Source of the DNA: Salinarimonas sp046292825
GTDB taxonomy: Bacteria; Pseudomonadota; Alphaproteobacteria; Rhizobiales; Beijerinckiaceae
Direction: 5' to 3'
NCBI RefSeq assembly: GCF_046292825.1
Contig: NZ_JBKBQG010000023.1
Coordinates: 9,479-73,478 of the forward strand
Length of the DNA stretch: 64,000 nt
Shown: piece after piece, positions 7,976 to 17,351 of the stretch
Layout of the letters: each line of letters starts with the position of its first letter
Numbering within the stretch: position 1 is the stretch's first letter
The notes under the pieces: generated by a model
Database searches by the model: none
The model's input: only the letters and a program-made list of their open reading frames with translations
Told to the model about the DNA's origin: nothing
Translations under genes and position numbers: made by a program

Positions 7976-9100
7976 TCACCCGTCGCCCATCGCGGCGACG
8001 TGGACCGCCACCTCCCGCTCCTCGATCACGTCGAGCGCGAGATGCGCCAGCACGGTGGCGCGGGCGGCGGCGCCGAGGCGTTCGGCGCGCGCCCGGTCGT
8101 CGAGGAGGCCCGAGATCGCGGCGGCGAGGCTCTCGGGCTCGGGCTCGGCGAGGAGGCCGGTCTCGCCGTCGGCGATCGCCTCCGCGATTCCGGGAACGCG
8201 CGTGCCGACGACGGGCGTTCCCGCGGACATCGCCTCGAGCAGCGTCTTGGGATGGCCCTCGTAGAGGCTCGGCAGGACGAACAGCGAGGCCTCGCGCAGG
8301 CGCTCGGGCAGCGCCGCGTTCGGCAGCGCGCCGAGGAAGCGGACGCGCGCGCCGACCTCCGCCGCGAGCGTCTCGATCGACGCGCGCAGCAAGCCCTCGC
8401 CGACGATCTCGAGCTCGGCATCGGCGATCGCGGCGGCGCGCACGAGCGCGGGGAGGTTCTTCTGCGGCTCGAGCCGGCCGACGAACAGGATTCGTCGCGG
8501 CGCCCGCGCCCGGCTCGGGTCCGGCGCGAAGAGATCGGTGTCGACGTAGTTCGGGACGATCGCGACGCGCTCCGGGTCGAGCCCGTAATCGGCGACGACA
8601 CGCTCTCTCATCGCTGGCGTCGTCACGATGCCGCGGGTCGCGCCGCGGAAGACGTCCTTTTCGAGCGCCCGCGCCGCGTCGGCTTCCGGCGAGGCGATGC
8701 CGTGGCGCCGTTCGGTGAAGTCCGAGAGGAGATAGCCGCAGCGCGCGACGAAGGGGCGCCCGATGCGGCGCGCGAAACCGAGCGCGGCGTCCGCGCCGTA
8801 GATCTGGTTCGACTTGACGACGATCCGCCGGCGCCCGCACGGGAAGCGCCGATGCAGCCGGGCGAGATAGGCGTCCTGTTCGTGCTCGGTCGTATTGCAG
8901 ACGAGGCGGATGCCGCCGAGCCGGCTGCGGAAGTCCCGCTCCGCCCGCCCGCCCCAGGAGACGAGCGTCACGCCACGCAGCCGCTCGCGCAGCCGCCGAT
9001 AGAGGGCGAGCTCGCGCTCGAGAAGGCCGCCCGCCTCCCAGCCGGCGAGGCTGCCGCCGCGCGTCAGGAAGACGACGAGCTCGATGTCCGAGGGCTTCAT
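7976..9100 (-). CDS. GT4 family glycosyltransferase
   Basis: 374 residues with GT-B fold. The C-terminal half has RILFVGRLEPQKNLPALVRA, then RVRFLGALPN and the donor-site motif SLYEGHPKTLLEAMSAGTPV, the E-x7-E-like signature of retaining GT4 enzymes. The N-terminal acceptor domain (VVFLTRGGSLAGWEAGGLLE) is typical but has no specificity marker. It acts in the cytosol at the inner membrane, adding a sugar to a lipid-linked glycan. The ATG at 9100 overlaps the upstream GT4-FkbM stop (ATGA), so both are made together. Confidence 0.87.
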   Translation of the reverse strand: MKPSDIELVVFLTRGGSLAGWEAGGLLERELALYRRLRERLRGVTLVSWGGRAERDFRSRLGGIRLVCNTTEHEQDAYLARLHRRFPCGRRRIVVKSNQIYGADAALGFARRIGRPFVARCGYLLSDFTERRHGIASPEADAARALEKDVFRGATRGIVTTPAMRERVVADYGLDPERVAIVPNYVDTDLFAPDPSRARAPRRILFVGRLEPQKNLPALVRAAAIADAELEIVGEGLLRASIETLAAEVGARVRFLGALPNAALPERLREASLFVLPSLYEGHPKTLLEAMSAGTPVVGTRVPGIAEAIADGETGLLAEPEPESLAAAISGLLDDRARAERLGAAARATVLAHLALDVIEEREVAVHVAAMGDG

Positions 9101-10845
9101 TCCCAATCCAGCCAGAGCTTGTCGGAAAAATCGCGGTGGCGGCGCAGGTCGAGCCGCGCGAGCGTCGGACGCAAGGCCGGGATCTTGCGCTCGTGCGTCT
9201 CGACGAAGATCGCGGGCAGCTGCGCCATCAGCCCGGACGCGACGAGGCGATCGAGCACGCGCCCCTCGGCGCCTTCGATGTCGATCTTCACGAGCGCCGG
9301 CGGACGCTCGAGGGCCTCGACGAAGGCGGCGAGATCGACGGTCTCGACCTCGACGGCGTTGCGCGCGTCGACATTCGCCTTCTCCGAGACGAGAGACGCG
9401 CCCTGCGACCAATAGAGAGGGTCCTCGGCGGCGTTCACGTGCTGAAAGAGGAGCGCCGTGCCGGCCGTCGCGTCGACGGCGGCGCGATGCAGGTGGACGT
9501 TCGGGAGGTCCGCCACGCGCCGCTCCAGCGCGGCGAAGGCGTGCGGGTTCGGCTCGAAGGCGTGGACGGTCGCGCCGGTGCGCGCCATCGCCTCCGTGTA
9601 TTCGCCGACATTCGCCCCGCAATCGACGGCGATGTCCCCCGGACCCAGGCGCGCGATCGCCGCCGCGAAGGCGTCCTTCGTGCGCGCGACCGCCGCCGCG
9701 GCCCGCGCCTGCGCCGAGAGGTCCGGCGGGCGCGTTCCGTCTTCGGCGAAGGCGAGGATCGCCTCCGCTCGGCGCTCGTAGGCGAGCGCGGGCGCGAGGC
9801 GCGCGCCGGCCGCCGCGAGCGCCTGCCCGTAATCGGGGTCGTCGAGCACCTGGGATATGACGCGGGCGCAATCCGCCGGGTCGTCGGGCGCGAAGAAGGC
9901 CGCCTCGCGGTCGTTCAGCCAATGGCGCAGAGCCGGGATCTCGCTCGCCACGACCGGGCGCTGCGCGGCGAGGTACTCGCCGAGCTTCACCGGGCTCGTC
10001 CAGGCCGCGCTCGGATGATCGGCCGACGGCGGCAGGATCAGCGCGTCGGCGTCCCACAGATGGGCCGGAACCGCCCCGAGCGGCTTCAGCCCGTGCAGGA
10101 CGACGTTGCCGAGCCCACGCTCGGAGACGATGCGCGCGCAGCGCGCGACATCGTCCGGCAGGCCGCCGACGAGCTCGAAGCGGATCGCCGGGAGGCGCTC
10201 GGCGGCGGCCAGGACCGTCGGAATGCCCTTGTAGTCGTAGAGATGACCCGCATAGACCACGCGCCGCACGCCGTCCGTCTGCGAGCGCGGCCGGGCTCCC
10301 TTCGGAGCGAACAGGTCGAGATCGACCGCATCGGGCAGGACCAGGATCTTCTCCTGCGGCACGCCCCGCGCGGCGAAGCTCTCGGCCAGCGTCGGCGCGA
10401 TGGTGACGAGCCCCCGGTAGGCCTTGCGCCGCGCCCCGGCCACCATCCGCGCGAGCGGAGCGGACGCGTTGTCGGGCCAGGCATGCGATTCGGAGATCGT
10501 CGCGATCCCGAGCGCCGCCGTCGCGGACGGCAGGACGAAGCTGCGGCTGAAGACGAGATCCGGACGCAGCGCGAGCACGATCGGCAGAGCCTGCAGGGCG
10601 AAATGCCAATGCGCGTCGAGCACGCGCGCGCCGAGATTCGGGCGGACCTGATGCCAGCGCAGCCGGGCGGACAGGCCGTAGACCCGCGCGAGCGCCTGCT
10701 CGTCGAGCGCTCCGGAAGCCGGGCGGCGGCAGACGAGATGGACGTCGTGCCCCAGACGCGCGAAGCCCTCCGCGGTCTTGACGGTGTTGATGGCGTGGGC
10801 GAGCGCGCTCCCCGCCTCGAAGGACGAACCGACGACGATCCGCAT
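9097..10845 (-). CDS. Fusion of GT4 glycosyltransferase and FkbM methyltransferase
   Basis: 582 residues from ATG 10845. Residues 1 to about 390 are a GT4 enzyme: MRIVVGSSFEAGSALAHA, RRVVYAGHLYDYKGIPTVL, and a donor-site region ADALILPPSADHPSAAWTSP with KLGEYLAAQRPVVASE. Residues about 408-582 are an FkbM-type methyltransferase: DCGANVGEYTEAMA (motif I, from residue 408), VHAFEPNPHAFAALERRV, ETVDLAAFVE and VKIDIEGAEGRVLDRL. The two parts are joined by an Ala-rich linker (AQARAAAAVARTKDAF). The fusion suggests transfer of a sugar and O-methylation of it, or of its neighbour, by one polypeptide (inference). The start lies 2 bases after the upstream methyltransferase stop. Confidence 0.88.
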   Translation of the reverse strand: MRIVVGSSFEAGSALAHAINTVKTAEGFARLGHDVHLVCRRPASGALDEQALARVYGLSARLRWHQVRPNLGARVLDAHWHFALQALPIVLALRPDLVFSRSFVLPSATAALGIATISESHAWPDNASAPLARMVAGARRKAYRGLVTIAPTLAESFAARGVPQEKILVLPDAVDLDLFAPKGARPRSQTDGVRRVVYAGHLYDYKGIPTVLAAAERLPAIRFELVGGLPDDVARCARIVSERGLGNVVLHGLKPLGAVPAHLWDADALILPPSADHPSAAWTSPVKLGEYLAAQRPVVASEIPALRHWLNDREAAFFAPDDPADCARVISQVLDDPDYGQALAAAGARLAPALAYERRAEAILAFAEDGTRPPDLSAQARAAAAVARTKDAFAAAIARLGPGDIAVDCGANVGEYTEAMARTGATVHAFEPNPHAFAALERRVADLPNVHLHRAAVDATAGTALLFQHVNAAEDPLYWSQGASLVSEKANVDARNAVEVETVDLAAFVEALERPPALVKIDIEGAEGRVLDRLVASGLMAQLPAIFVETHERKIPALRPTLARLDLRRHRDFSDKLWLDWE

Positions 10846-10847
10846 GG

Positions 10848-11504
10848 TCAATCCAGGACGTTCCCCCCGATCACGTTGCGGTAATCGGGGCCGTACAGGG
10901 GTTTGTCGGGGTCGAGGGCGAGATCGAAGCGCTCGGGGACCTCGGGCGAGCCGTCGCCGCGGAAGCCGAGGCAGAACAGGTAGATCGAGGCCCGGTCCGC
11001 GCCGTTCGCCGAGCAATATCGCAGCGCAAGCCCGTTCTCCTCGTAGAGACGCTTCATCGTCTGCGGCGTGAATCGCCAGAAGTCGCCGTAGCCCGAGCCG
11101 TGCATCTGCTGGATGTAGGGGACGACGATCATCACCGCGTTCCTCGCCATGGCAGCGAGGTTCGCGAAAGCTCGGCGGCAATCGAAGACGTGCTCGAGCG
11201 TGGTATGATTGAAGACAAGATCGAAGCGGCCGAGGAGATCGGGCGGCAGCGGGGCCTCGAGATCGAGGAACACCTCGCCTTCCGTGCGTTGCAGGCCCTT
11301 GCCGTCGTCGAAGTTCGTCGTCTTGTACTCGCTCGCGGAGCAGAAGTAGTCGCGGTAGAAGCCGCCCTCCTTGTCCTCGTCGGTCCAAGCGCTCACATTG
11401 ACCACGGCGCCGCGGAACAGGGGGGCGAAGCGTCGGATTTCGCCATTCGACCACGAACGCGGCCTGCGAAAACGCAACCAAGCCGGATCTGGGTTGTCGG
11501 ACAT
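10848..11504 (-). CDS. SAM methyltransferase-like protein
   Basis: 218 residues from ATG 11504; an in-frame ATG at 11558 would add 18 poorly conserved residues. The protein has VVNVSAWTDEDKEGGFYRDY, then a DFDD-like acidic region, FDLVFNHTTLEHVFD (typical motif IV of type-11/type-23 methyltransferases), and VMIVVPYIQQMHGSGY. The canonical glycine-rich motif I is not obvious. It is the first gene of the leftward group that runs to 7257 and is divergent from a GT2 gene at 11638. It probably acts on the same glycan. Confidence 0.68.
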   Translation of the reverse strand: MSDNPDPAWLRFRRPRSWSNGEIRRFAPLFRGAVVNVSAWTDEDKEGGFYRDYFCSASEYKTTNFDDGKGLQRTEGEVFLDLEAPLPPDLLGRFDLVFNHTTLEHVFDCRRAFANLAAMARNAVMIVVPYIQQMHGSGYGDFWRFTPQTMKRLYEENGLALRYCSANGADRASIYLFCLGFRGDGSPEVPERFDLALDPDKPLYGPDYRNVIGGNVLD

Positions 11505-11637
11505 GGCAAAAATCCTATCCGGTTGGGAGACGATCGCTCCTAGCAGACCTGCGGCCAAGACGCTAAAGAGTTCGATGCGGCGCCCGAGGAGCGCCTTCGT
11601 CTAGCACATGCCGCCCGCCGAACAAGGGAATTGATGC

Positions 11638-12666
11638 GTGCCGCGACTGAGCGTCGTCATGAGCGTCTATGGTGACGTCCGCTTCCTCGACGAAGCCGTC
11701 GAGAGCGTTCTCGCCCAGACTTTCGACGACTTCGAACTCGTCGTCGTCGACGACGGCTCCGAGGATCCCGCTCCCGTCGCGTCCCTCGCGAAACGCGATG
11801 CGCGGGTCCGCACCGTCGCCAACGATCGCAATCTGGGGCTCGCCCGCTCGTTGAACCGGGGCGTCGCCCTCGCGCGGGCGCCGATCATCGCGCGGATGGA
11901 TGCGGACGACATCTGCCATCCGAGCCGTCTCGAAGCCCTGTGCCGCGCGCTCGACGAAGACCCCGCGCTCACGGTCGTCGGCAGCCGCTTCGTCACGACG
12001 AACGAGGCCGGCGAGGACCAGGAGAGCATCGCCATGCCCCGCACGCATCCCGACGTCGTGTGGGCGAGCCTGTTCTTCAACCCGTTCTGCCACTCCGCCA
12101 TCGCTTTCCGCCGCGACGCGTTCGAAGCCGTCGGCGGCTACGACCCGGCTTTCGAGGCCTCGCAGGACTACGACCTGTGGGTACGCATGCTGGCGTCGGG
12201 GCGAGGGGGGAACCTGGACGAGCCTCTTCTCCGCTTCCGCCTCAACCCGCGCGGCATCTCCGCCCTGAAAGCGGAGCGCCAACGGATGTTCGCGGGTCGT
12301 GCGCGCCTGCGCACGTGGGCGGCGCTCGGAATCGAGCCGCCGACCGACATCGCGTCCCTCGCGATCCTCGCCTCCGGCTTCCGATTGATGCCGATCGAGC
12401 GGCACCTGTCCGAACTCGATCTGTACCTTTCGATCTACGAGGATGTCCGACCGAGGCTCGCCGCGGCGTTCCCGTCTCTGCGCGCCGAGGAGGTGGACGA
12501 CATCGGCATGCGGCTGCGCGCGGAGGCGCGGCACTACCTCACTCTGGTCGATCCTGCCCTCGATGGCGCGCGCGCGGTGGCCGCCCGCTGCGACGAAATC
12601 GCGCGCGCGCTCGGATCCGAGCCCGAGCTTCCTCCGGAAGAGCCAAGGCCTCCCAAGGGCTTCTGA
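11638..12666 (+). CDS. Family 2 glycosyltransferase
   Basis: 342 residues. It starts at GTG 11638, preceded by an AAGGGAA stretch; the ATG four bases earlier is out of frame. GT-A motifs are LSVVMSVYGDVRFLDEAVES, LVVVDDGSED, NLGLARSLNRG, metal-binding MDADDICHP, and the acceptor-side GGYDPAFEASQDYDLWVRM. This is a typical polymer-building GT2, inverting by family rule. The C-terminal 100 residues lack recognisable motifs. It stands alone, with a 153-base gap before the epimerase gene. Confidence 0.88.
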   Translation: MPRLSVVMSVYGDVRFLDEAVESVLAQTFDDFELVVVDDGSEDPAPVASLAKRDARVRTVANDRNLGLARSLNRGVALARAPIIARMDADDICHPSRLEALCRALDEDPALTVVGSRFVTTNEAGEDQESIAMPRTHPDVVWASLFFNPFCHSAIAFRRDAFEAVGGYDPAFEASQDYDLWVRMLASGRGGNLDEPLLRFRLNPRGISALKAERQRMFAGRARLRTWAALGIEPPTDIASLAILASGFRLMPIERHLSELDLYLSIYEDVRPRLAAAFPSLRAEEVDDIGMRLRAEARHYLTLVDPALDGARAVAARCDEIARALGSEPELPPEEPRPPKGF

Positions 12667-12819
12667 TACCGATCGGGTCCGCGTCCATGCCCTGCCGGTT
12701 CGCCGCGGCGAAAGAGGCGCCGCACCACGCGCGTCGCGTCGCGCGGCCTCGCTTGACCCCAAACGGATTGAGAAATAAGCATCCCGAGAACGCCGACGCG
12801 TCCGGAGCCGCTGGGTACA

Positions 12820-13719
12820 ATGACCAGTTATTTGATTACTGGTGGAGCTGGTTTCATCGGCTCTCACCTGTGCGAGACGCTCTTGCGGAACGGACACGCC
12901 GTCCGTGTGCTGGACGATCTCAGTAGCGGCAAGACGGCGAATCTCCCGCAATCCGCCGATCTCGTTGTCGGCGACATCCGCGATCGCTCGGCCGTGCGCG
13001 CGGCGATGGCGGGGGTCGACGGGTGCTTCCACCTCGCTGCCGTCGCCTCCGTGACGCGGAGCGTCGAGGAGCCGGCCCTCACGGCGGGCGTCAACATCCA
13101 GGGCACGGTGGAGGTCTTCGCGGCGGCGCTCGAGGTCGGCGTCCCCGTGGTCTACGCCTCCTCGGCCGCCGTCTACGGTCGTTCCGGCGAGCCCGGCGCG
13201 CCCTTGGCGGAGGACGCGGCCCCCCAGCCGCTCTCCCCCTATGCCACCGAGAAGCTCGCGAACGAGCATTACGCGCGCGCGCTCGGCGAGACCCGCGGCC
13301 TCAGGAGCTTCGGCTTGCGCTTCTTCAACGTCTACGGCCCGCGTCAGGACCCAAGTTCCCCCTATTCGGGCGTGATCTCGATCTTCAAGGATCGCGCCGC
13401 GGCGGGGGTGGCGATCACGATCCTCGGAGACGGCGAGCAGACGCGCGATTTCGTGCACGTCTCGGACGTCGTCTCCTTTCTGGATGCCGCGATGGCGCGG
13501 GCGTGCGCGTCGGCTCCGGTCGCCAACGTGGCGACGGGGCGTGCGGTCACGGTCCGGCATCTCGCCGAGACGATCGCGCGCCGCAGCGGCGTGGACATCG
13601 TTCACGCGCCGGCGCGAGGCGGCGACGTGCGCCATTCCTGCGGCGCGACGAAAACGGCGGAACGCCTTCTGGGGACGAAAGCCGCCATTTCCCTCGAGAA
13701 TGGGCTCGATACGCTATGA
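12820..13719 (+). CDS. NAD-dependent sugar epimerase/dehydratase (GalE-like extended SDR)
   Basis: 299 residues, Rossmann fold. The cofactor loop GGAGFIGSH is at residues 8-16, an acidic LDDLSSG follows strand 2, and the catalytic site is SSAAVYG with YATEK (Tyr141, Lys145). The downstream segment RFFNVYGPRQDPSSPYSGVI is typical of the UDP-sugar 4-epimerase group, including WbpP-like enzymes. The protein is slightly short, ending at the usual GL motif. It would supply an epimerised NDP-sugar for the neighbouring transferases. The gene has no strong ribosome-binding site, and its stop overlaps the next start (ATGA). Confidence 0.88.
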   Translation: MTSYLITGGAGFIGSHLCETLLRNGHAVRVLDDLSSGKTANLPQSADLVVGDIRDRSAVRAAMAGVDGCFHLAAVASVTRSVEEPALTAGVNIQGTVEVFAAALEVGVPVVYASSAAVYGRSGEPGAPLAEDAAPQPLSPYATEKLANEHYARALGETRGLRSFGLRFFNVYGPRQDPSSPYSGVISIFKDRAAAGVAITILGDGEQTRDFVHVSDVVSFLDAAMARACASAPVANVATGRAVTVRHLAETIARRSGVDIVHAPARGGDVRHSCGATKTAERLLGTKAAISLENGLDTL

Positions 13720-15095
13720 CGACGCGGCGTCCTCGTGTGATGGTGGTGATCGGCACGCTGGAAGTCGGCGGGGCCGAGATGGATCTCGTGCGCAACCTCC
13801 CCGCGATCGACCGCGAGAAGTTCGAGGTCGTCGTCTACACCTTCACGGCGCCCGGCCCGCTCGCAGCCACGATGGAGGCGGCGGGCATCCCGGTGCATCA
13901 CGGCGTCGCGCGGCGTCCGGGGGCAGTGGCGGAACGGCTCGAGCGCGAGGCCGCCACGGACGCCTCGGATTCAGACGCCGCGCCGCCCCCGAGCCGAGGG
14001 TTCCTGTATCGTACGGCGCGCTCGATCGTGCATCGCCTCCTCTGCCGGGCGCCGAAAGACGTCGTCTCGCTTTATTGGAAAGCCCGGAATCGCCTCGCGC
14101 TCGGCAAGGAATTCATGAAGGTGATCGCGCCGATGGCGCGCTTCATCCGGCAGCATCGGATCGACGTCGTCCATTGCATTCTGCCGAACGCCTATTTCTA
14201 CGGCACCATCGCGGCGCTGCTGTCGGGGCGCACGAACATCGTCATGAGCCGCCTGTCCTTGAACCATTACCAGAAGACGATGCCCTTCTACTTCACCGCC
14301 GAGCGCAGATTCCTGCATCGGTTCGTGAAGGTCGCGGTCGGGAACGCGAAATCCGTCCTCGACGACCTCGTCGAGGAGGGTATTCCCGAGCGCAAGCTCT
14401 TCCTGCTCTACAACGGCATCGTCGTCGACGGGTATCGACCCTCGGCCGAGCGACGCGCGCGGGCGCGGGAGATGCTCGGCCTCGCCCCGGAGACGCTCGT
14501 CGTCACGGCCGTCGGAAACCTGCATCCGTACAAGGGGCACGCCGATCTGATCGCGGCCGTGGCGCGCATCGCGGACGACCTGCCGAGCCCGTGGCGGCTC
14601 CTCATCGCGGGAAGCGATCGGGCCGGGCACGAAGCGGTGCTGCGGCGCATGATCTCCGAACTCGCCCTCGAGGAGCGCGTGATGCTGCTCGGCCATCGCG
14701 ACGACGTGCCGGAGATCCTCGCCGCCGCCGACATCCACGCGATGCCTTCCCACGAGGAGGGCCTGCCGAATTCGATCATCGAGGCGATGGCGTCCGGGCT
14801 GCCGATCGTGGCGAGCCGTGTCGGCGGGATACCGGAGCTCGTCGTCGAGGGCGAGAACGGCCTCCTCGTCGAGCCTCGCGATCCTGACGGCCTGTCCGCG
14901 GCGCTTCTCGCGCTCGCGCGCGACCCCGATCGTCGTGCACGCATCGGCGCTGCGAACGAAGCGCGCGTGCGCGCCCATTTCTCGCTCGAAAGAAGCGTCG
15001 CGCGGTACGAGGAGCTCTACGAGAGCCTCACGAAGCGGGCCGGCCGGCCGATCCTTCTGCGATCCTTCGGTAAAGCGCAGCGTAGCGCCGCCTGA
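13716..15095 (+). CDS. GT4 family glycosyltransferase
   Basis: 459 residues from ATG 13716, overlapping the epimerase stop. The N-terminus has VMVVIGTLEVGGAEMDLVRN, the glycine-rich acceptor loop of GT4 enzymes. The middle has a basic, partly hydrophobic stretch (about residues 85-135) that could sit on the membrane. The C-terminal donor domain has VGNLHPYKGHADLIAA, RVMLLGHRDDVPEILAAADI and SHEEGLPNSIIEAMASG. The final 68 bases overlap the 3' end of the convergent GT4 gene on the other strand, both frames being coding there. Confidence 0.88.
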   Translation: MTTRRPRVMVVIGTLEVGGAEMDLVRNLPAIDREKFEVVVYTFTAPGPLAATMEAAGIPVHHGVARRPGAVAERLEREAATDASDSDAAPPPSRGFLYRTARSIVHRLLCRAPKDVVSLYWKARNRLALGKEFMKVIAPMARFIRQHRIDVVHCILPNAYFYGTIAALLSGRTNIVMSRLSLNHYQKTMPFYFTAERRFLHRFVKVAVGNAKSVLDDLVEEGIPERKLFLLYNGIVVDGYRPSAERRARAREMLGLAPETLVVTAVGNLHPYKGHADLIAAVARIADDLPSPWRLLIAGSDRAGHEAVLRRMISELALEERVMLLGHRDDVPEILAAADIHAMPSHEEGLPNSIIEAMASGLPIVASRVGGIPELVVEGENGLLVEPRDPDGLSAALLALARDPDRRARIGAANEARVRAHFSLERSVARYEELYESLTKRAGRPILLRSFGKAQRSAA

Positions 15096-16143
15096 CGGAC
15101 TCGATCCCGAAGCGTTCGGCGATCGCGCGCTGCGCATCCGCGTGGCCGGCCGGGTCGACGAGTGCGGTCTCGAGCGCGCGCACGCAGCCTGCCGCGTCGC
15201 CGGCGTCGAAGAGGTGCGATTCGGGCAAGCCGATGAGGGGGACGTCGCCGACGCGGCTCGCCACGACGGGCTTCCCCATGGCGGCCGCCTCGATCACCGT
15301 CATCGGAAAGGCCTCGCCGAAGGACGGCAGGACGATCGCGTCGCACGCCGCGTAAACGCGCTCGATGTCCGGCTGGGCTTCGAGGAGGGTCGCGTGCTCC
15401 AGAAGACCCGCCGCGGCGAGGCGCTCGCGCAACCTCGGCGCCGTGCACGAGCGGCCGACGAAGACGAGGTGGAGCGTCTCTCGCAGCCGAGCGTCCGCGG
15501 CGACCGCGTCGACCAGGAATTCGTGCCCCTTGCCCGCTTCGAACCGCGCCACCATGCCGAGCACGCGGCGCCCTGGAGCAGGCGCGATCCGCGGGTCCGG
15601 CAGCGCGGCTGCGGGCGAGAAGCGAGCGAGATCCACCCCGTTCGGCACGACGATGCCGCGTTCTGACGCGTAGCCCTGCGCCTCGTGCAGTCGCCGCGCG
15701 GCCTGCGAGACGTACACGATCGCGCTCGGGACGATCCGCGACAGGACGGCGCAGCCGCGGTTCACGAGCCGTGTCGTCGCCTTCGCCTCGCCGGGAACGA
15801 GATGGGTGTTGTGGATCGACCAGACGATCCGCGCGCCGGATCCGAGGGCGAGCACGGATGCGAGATTGGCATGATACATCCATGCGTGCACGACCCGAGG
15901 CCGCACCTGCCGGACGATCCTCCGAACGTGACGCACCAGCGCCGGATCGAGCCGCCCGCGCCGGCTCGGGCCGGCATGGAAGCGCTCTTCGTCGACGCGG
16001 AAGAACGGCTCGGCCGCCATCATCGTGCAGACGTGGTGGTCGATCTCGTCCCCGCCGTCGCGCACGAGGTTCGCCAGCATCGCCTCGGCGCCGCCTTGCT
16101 CCAGGCTGGTCACGAGGTGGAGGACGCGGATCGGCTCGCTCAT
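15028..16143 (-). CDS. GT4 family glycosyltransferase
   Basis: 371 residues from ATG 16143. Seen: VLHLVTSLEQGGAEAMLANL at the N-terminus, VVHAWMYHANLAS and IVWSIHNTH in the acceptor domain, VVPNGVDLARFSP between the domains, LGMVARFEAGKGHEFLVDA, and the donor-site SFGEAFPMTVIEAAAMGKPV. This set is that of the exopolysaccharide and lipopolysaccharide GT4 enzymes. It is the last gene of capD-GT4-GT4 and begins inside the previous stop (ATGA). Its last 68 bases overlap the convergent GT4 gene. Confidence 0.88.
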   Translation of the reverse strand: MSEPIRVLHLVTSLEQGGAEAMLANLVRDGGDEIDHHVCTMMAAEPFFRVDEERFHAGPSRRGRLDPALVRHVRRIVRQVRPRVVHAWMYHANLASVLALGSGARIVWSIHNTHLVPGEAKATTRLVNRGCAVLSRIVPSAIVYVSQAARRLHEAQGYASERGIVVPNGVDLARFSPAAALPDPRIAPAPGRRVLGMVARFEAGKGHEFLVDAVAADARLRETLHLVFVGRSCTAPRLRERLAAAGLLEHATLLEAQPDIERVYAACDAIVLPSFGEAFPMTVIEAAAMGKPVVASRVGDVPLIGLPESHLFDAGDAAGCVRALETALVDPAGHADAQRAIAERFGIESVRRRYAALYRRIAEGSAGRPAS

Positions 16144-17348
16144 GGTGCCGCGCGCGCCTCTCCGGGCCGGGGAGCGCCGACCGGCACTGCCGCCGGCCGA
16201 ATCTTCTCGTAGGCGGAGAGGAGGCGCTCCGTCACGACCGCACTGGTGAACCCCTCGAGGATGCGCGCGCGCCCCCGCTCGCCCATGCGCCGACGCAGAT
16301 CCTCGGAGGCGACGAGACGCTCGAGCGCTCGGGCGAGGGCCTCGGGATCCTCCGGCGGCACCACGAAGCCTTCGATCCCGTCGCGTATCACGTGACGGCA
16401 ACCGGGCACGTCGGTGACGACGAGCGGCTTGCCGCAGGCCGCCGCTTCGAGAACGCTGCGCGGCATGCCCTCTCGGCTTCGAGCGGCGAGAACGGCGATG
16501 TCGCATGCATTCCAAGCGCGCGCGGCGTCGTCCGTCCGACCGTGCCAGACGACGCCCTCGCCGGCGCAGATGGCGTTCAGCACGCCCTCGTCGAGCGCCT
16601 CCGGATTGCCGGGGTCGATGTCGCCGTAGAGGTGCAGTTCCACCGCCAGGCCGCGGGCGCGCAGGAGCGCATGAGCCTCGGCGAGGACGTCGATCCCCTT
16701 GGAGCGGATCATGCGGGCGAGGCAGCCGATCACGATCGGTCCGTCGGCACGGCGCGAGGTCGGGCGGTATTCCTCCGGGTCGATGCCCGCGCCCGGCAAG
16801 AGCCGCGCTTCGGAGAGCGGCAGCCCCGCGCGTGCGAGGTCGGCGAGATCGTCCTCGTTCTCCGCGAGCGCGATCCAAGGCCGCTTTCGCATCGCCATGC
16901 GAACCGCGCCCATCGAGATCCGGCGTGCGAGGCGGATGCGGGGCGCGTCGGAGATGAAGAGGTGGCCGAGACCCGTGAAATGAAACGCGAGCGGGCGCCC
17001 GGGCAGCATCAAGGCCGCGAGCGAGCCGATGACGATCGGCTTCATCGCGACGAGGTGCAGCGCCTCGAGGCGACGCTCGCGTGCGATCGCCGCGAGCCGC
17101 CGCGCCGTCGCGAGCTGGTCCGCGACGCCGAGCGAGCGACGCCCCCAATCGAGATCGACGACCTCCACCCCCAAGGCGGCGAGCTCGCGGCTGCGCTCCG
17201 ACAGACGCGCGATCACGGTCGTCTGGCGCGCCACCGAGCCGAGCGCGGCGATCAGCGGTTTGAAATGCGAGAGCGCGAACCAGTCCTCCGTGATGCACAG
17301 CCCGATCCGCTCGAAACGGCGGGTCGTGCCCGCGGGGCCGCGCTCCAT
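16140..17348 (-). CDS. GT4 family glycosyltransferase
   Basis: 402 residues. The N-terminal domain has ERIGLCITEDWFALSHFKPL and LHLVAMKPIVIGSLAALM, resembling transferases of the CapM/PglA group that add a sugar early to a lipid-linked intermediate. The donor domain has IGCLARMIRSKGIDVLAEA, VVWHGRTDDAARAWNACDI and SREGMPRSVLEAAACGKPLV. It starts 3 bases after the capD-like stop and overlaps the next GT4 start, so it lies in the same transcript. Sugar specificity cannot be read from the sequence. Confidence 0.87.
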   Translation of the reverse strand: MERGPAGTTRRFERIGLCITEDWFALSHFKPLIAALGSVARQTTVIARLSERSRELAALGVEVVDLDWGRRSLGVADQLATARRLAAIARERRLEALHLVAMKPIVIGSLAALMLPGRPLAFHFTGLGHLFISDAPRIRLARRISMGAVRMAMRKRPWIALAENEDDLADLARAGLPLSEARLLPGAGIDPEEYRPTSRRADGPIVIGCLARMIRSKGIDVLAEAHALLRARGLAVELHLYGDIDPGNPEALDEGVLNAICAGEGVVWHGRTDDAARAWNACDIAVLAARSREGMPRSVLEAAACGKPLVVTDVPGCRHVIRDGIEGFVVPPEDPEALARALERLVASEDLRRRMGERGRARILEGFTSAVVTERLLSAYEKIRPAAVPVGAPRPGEARAAP

Positions 17349-17351
17349 GTC

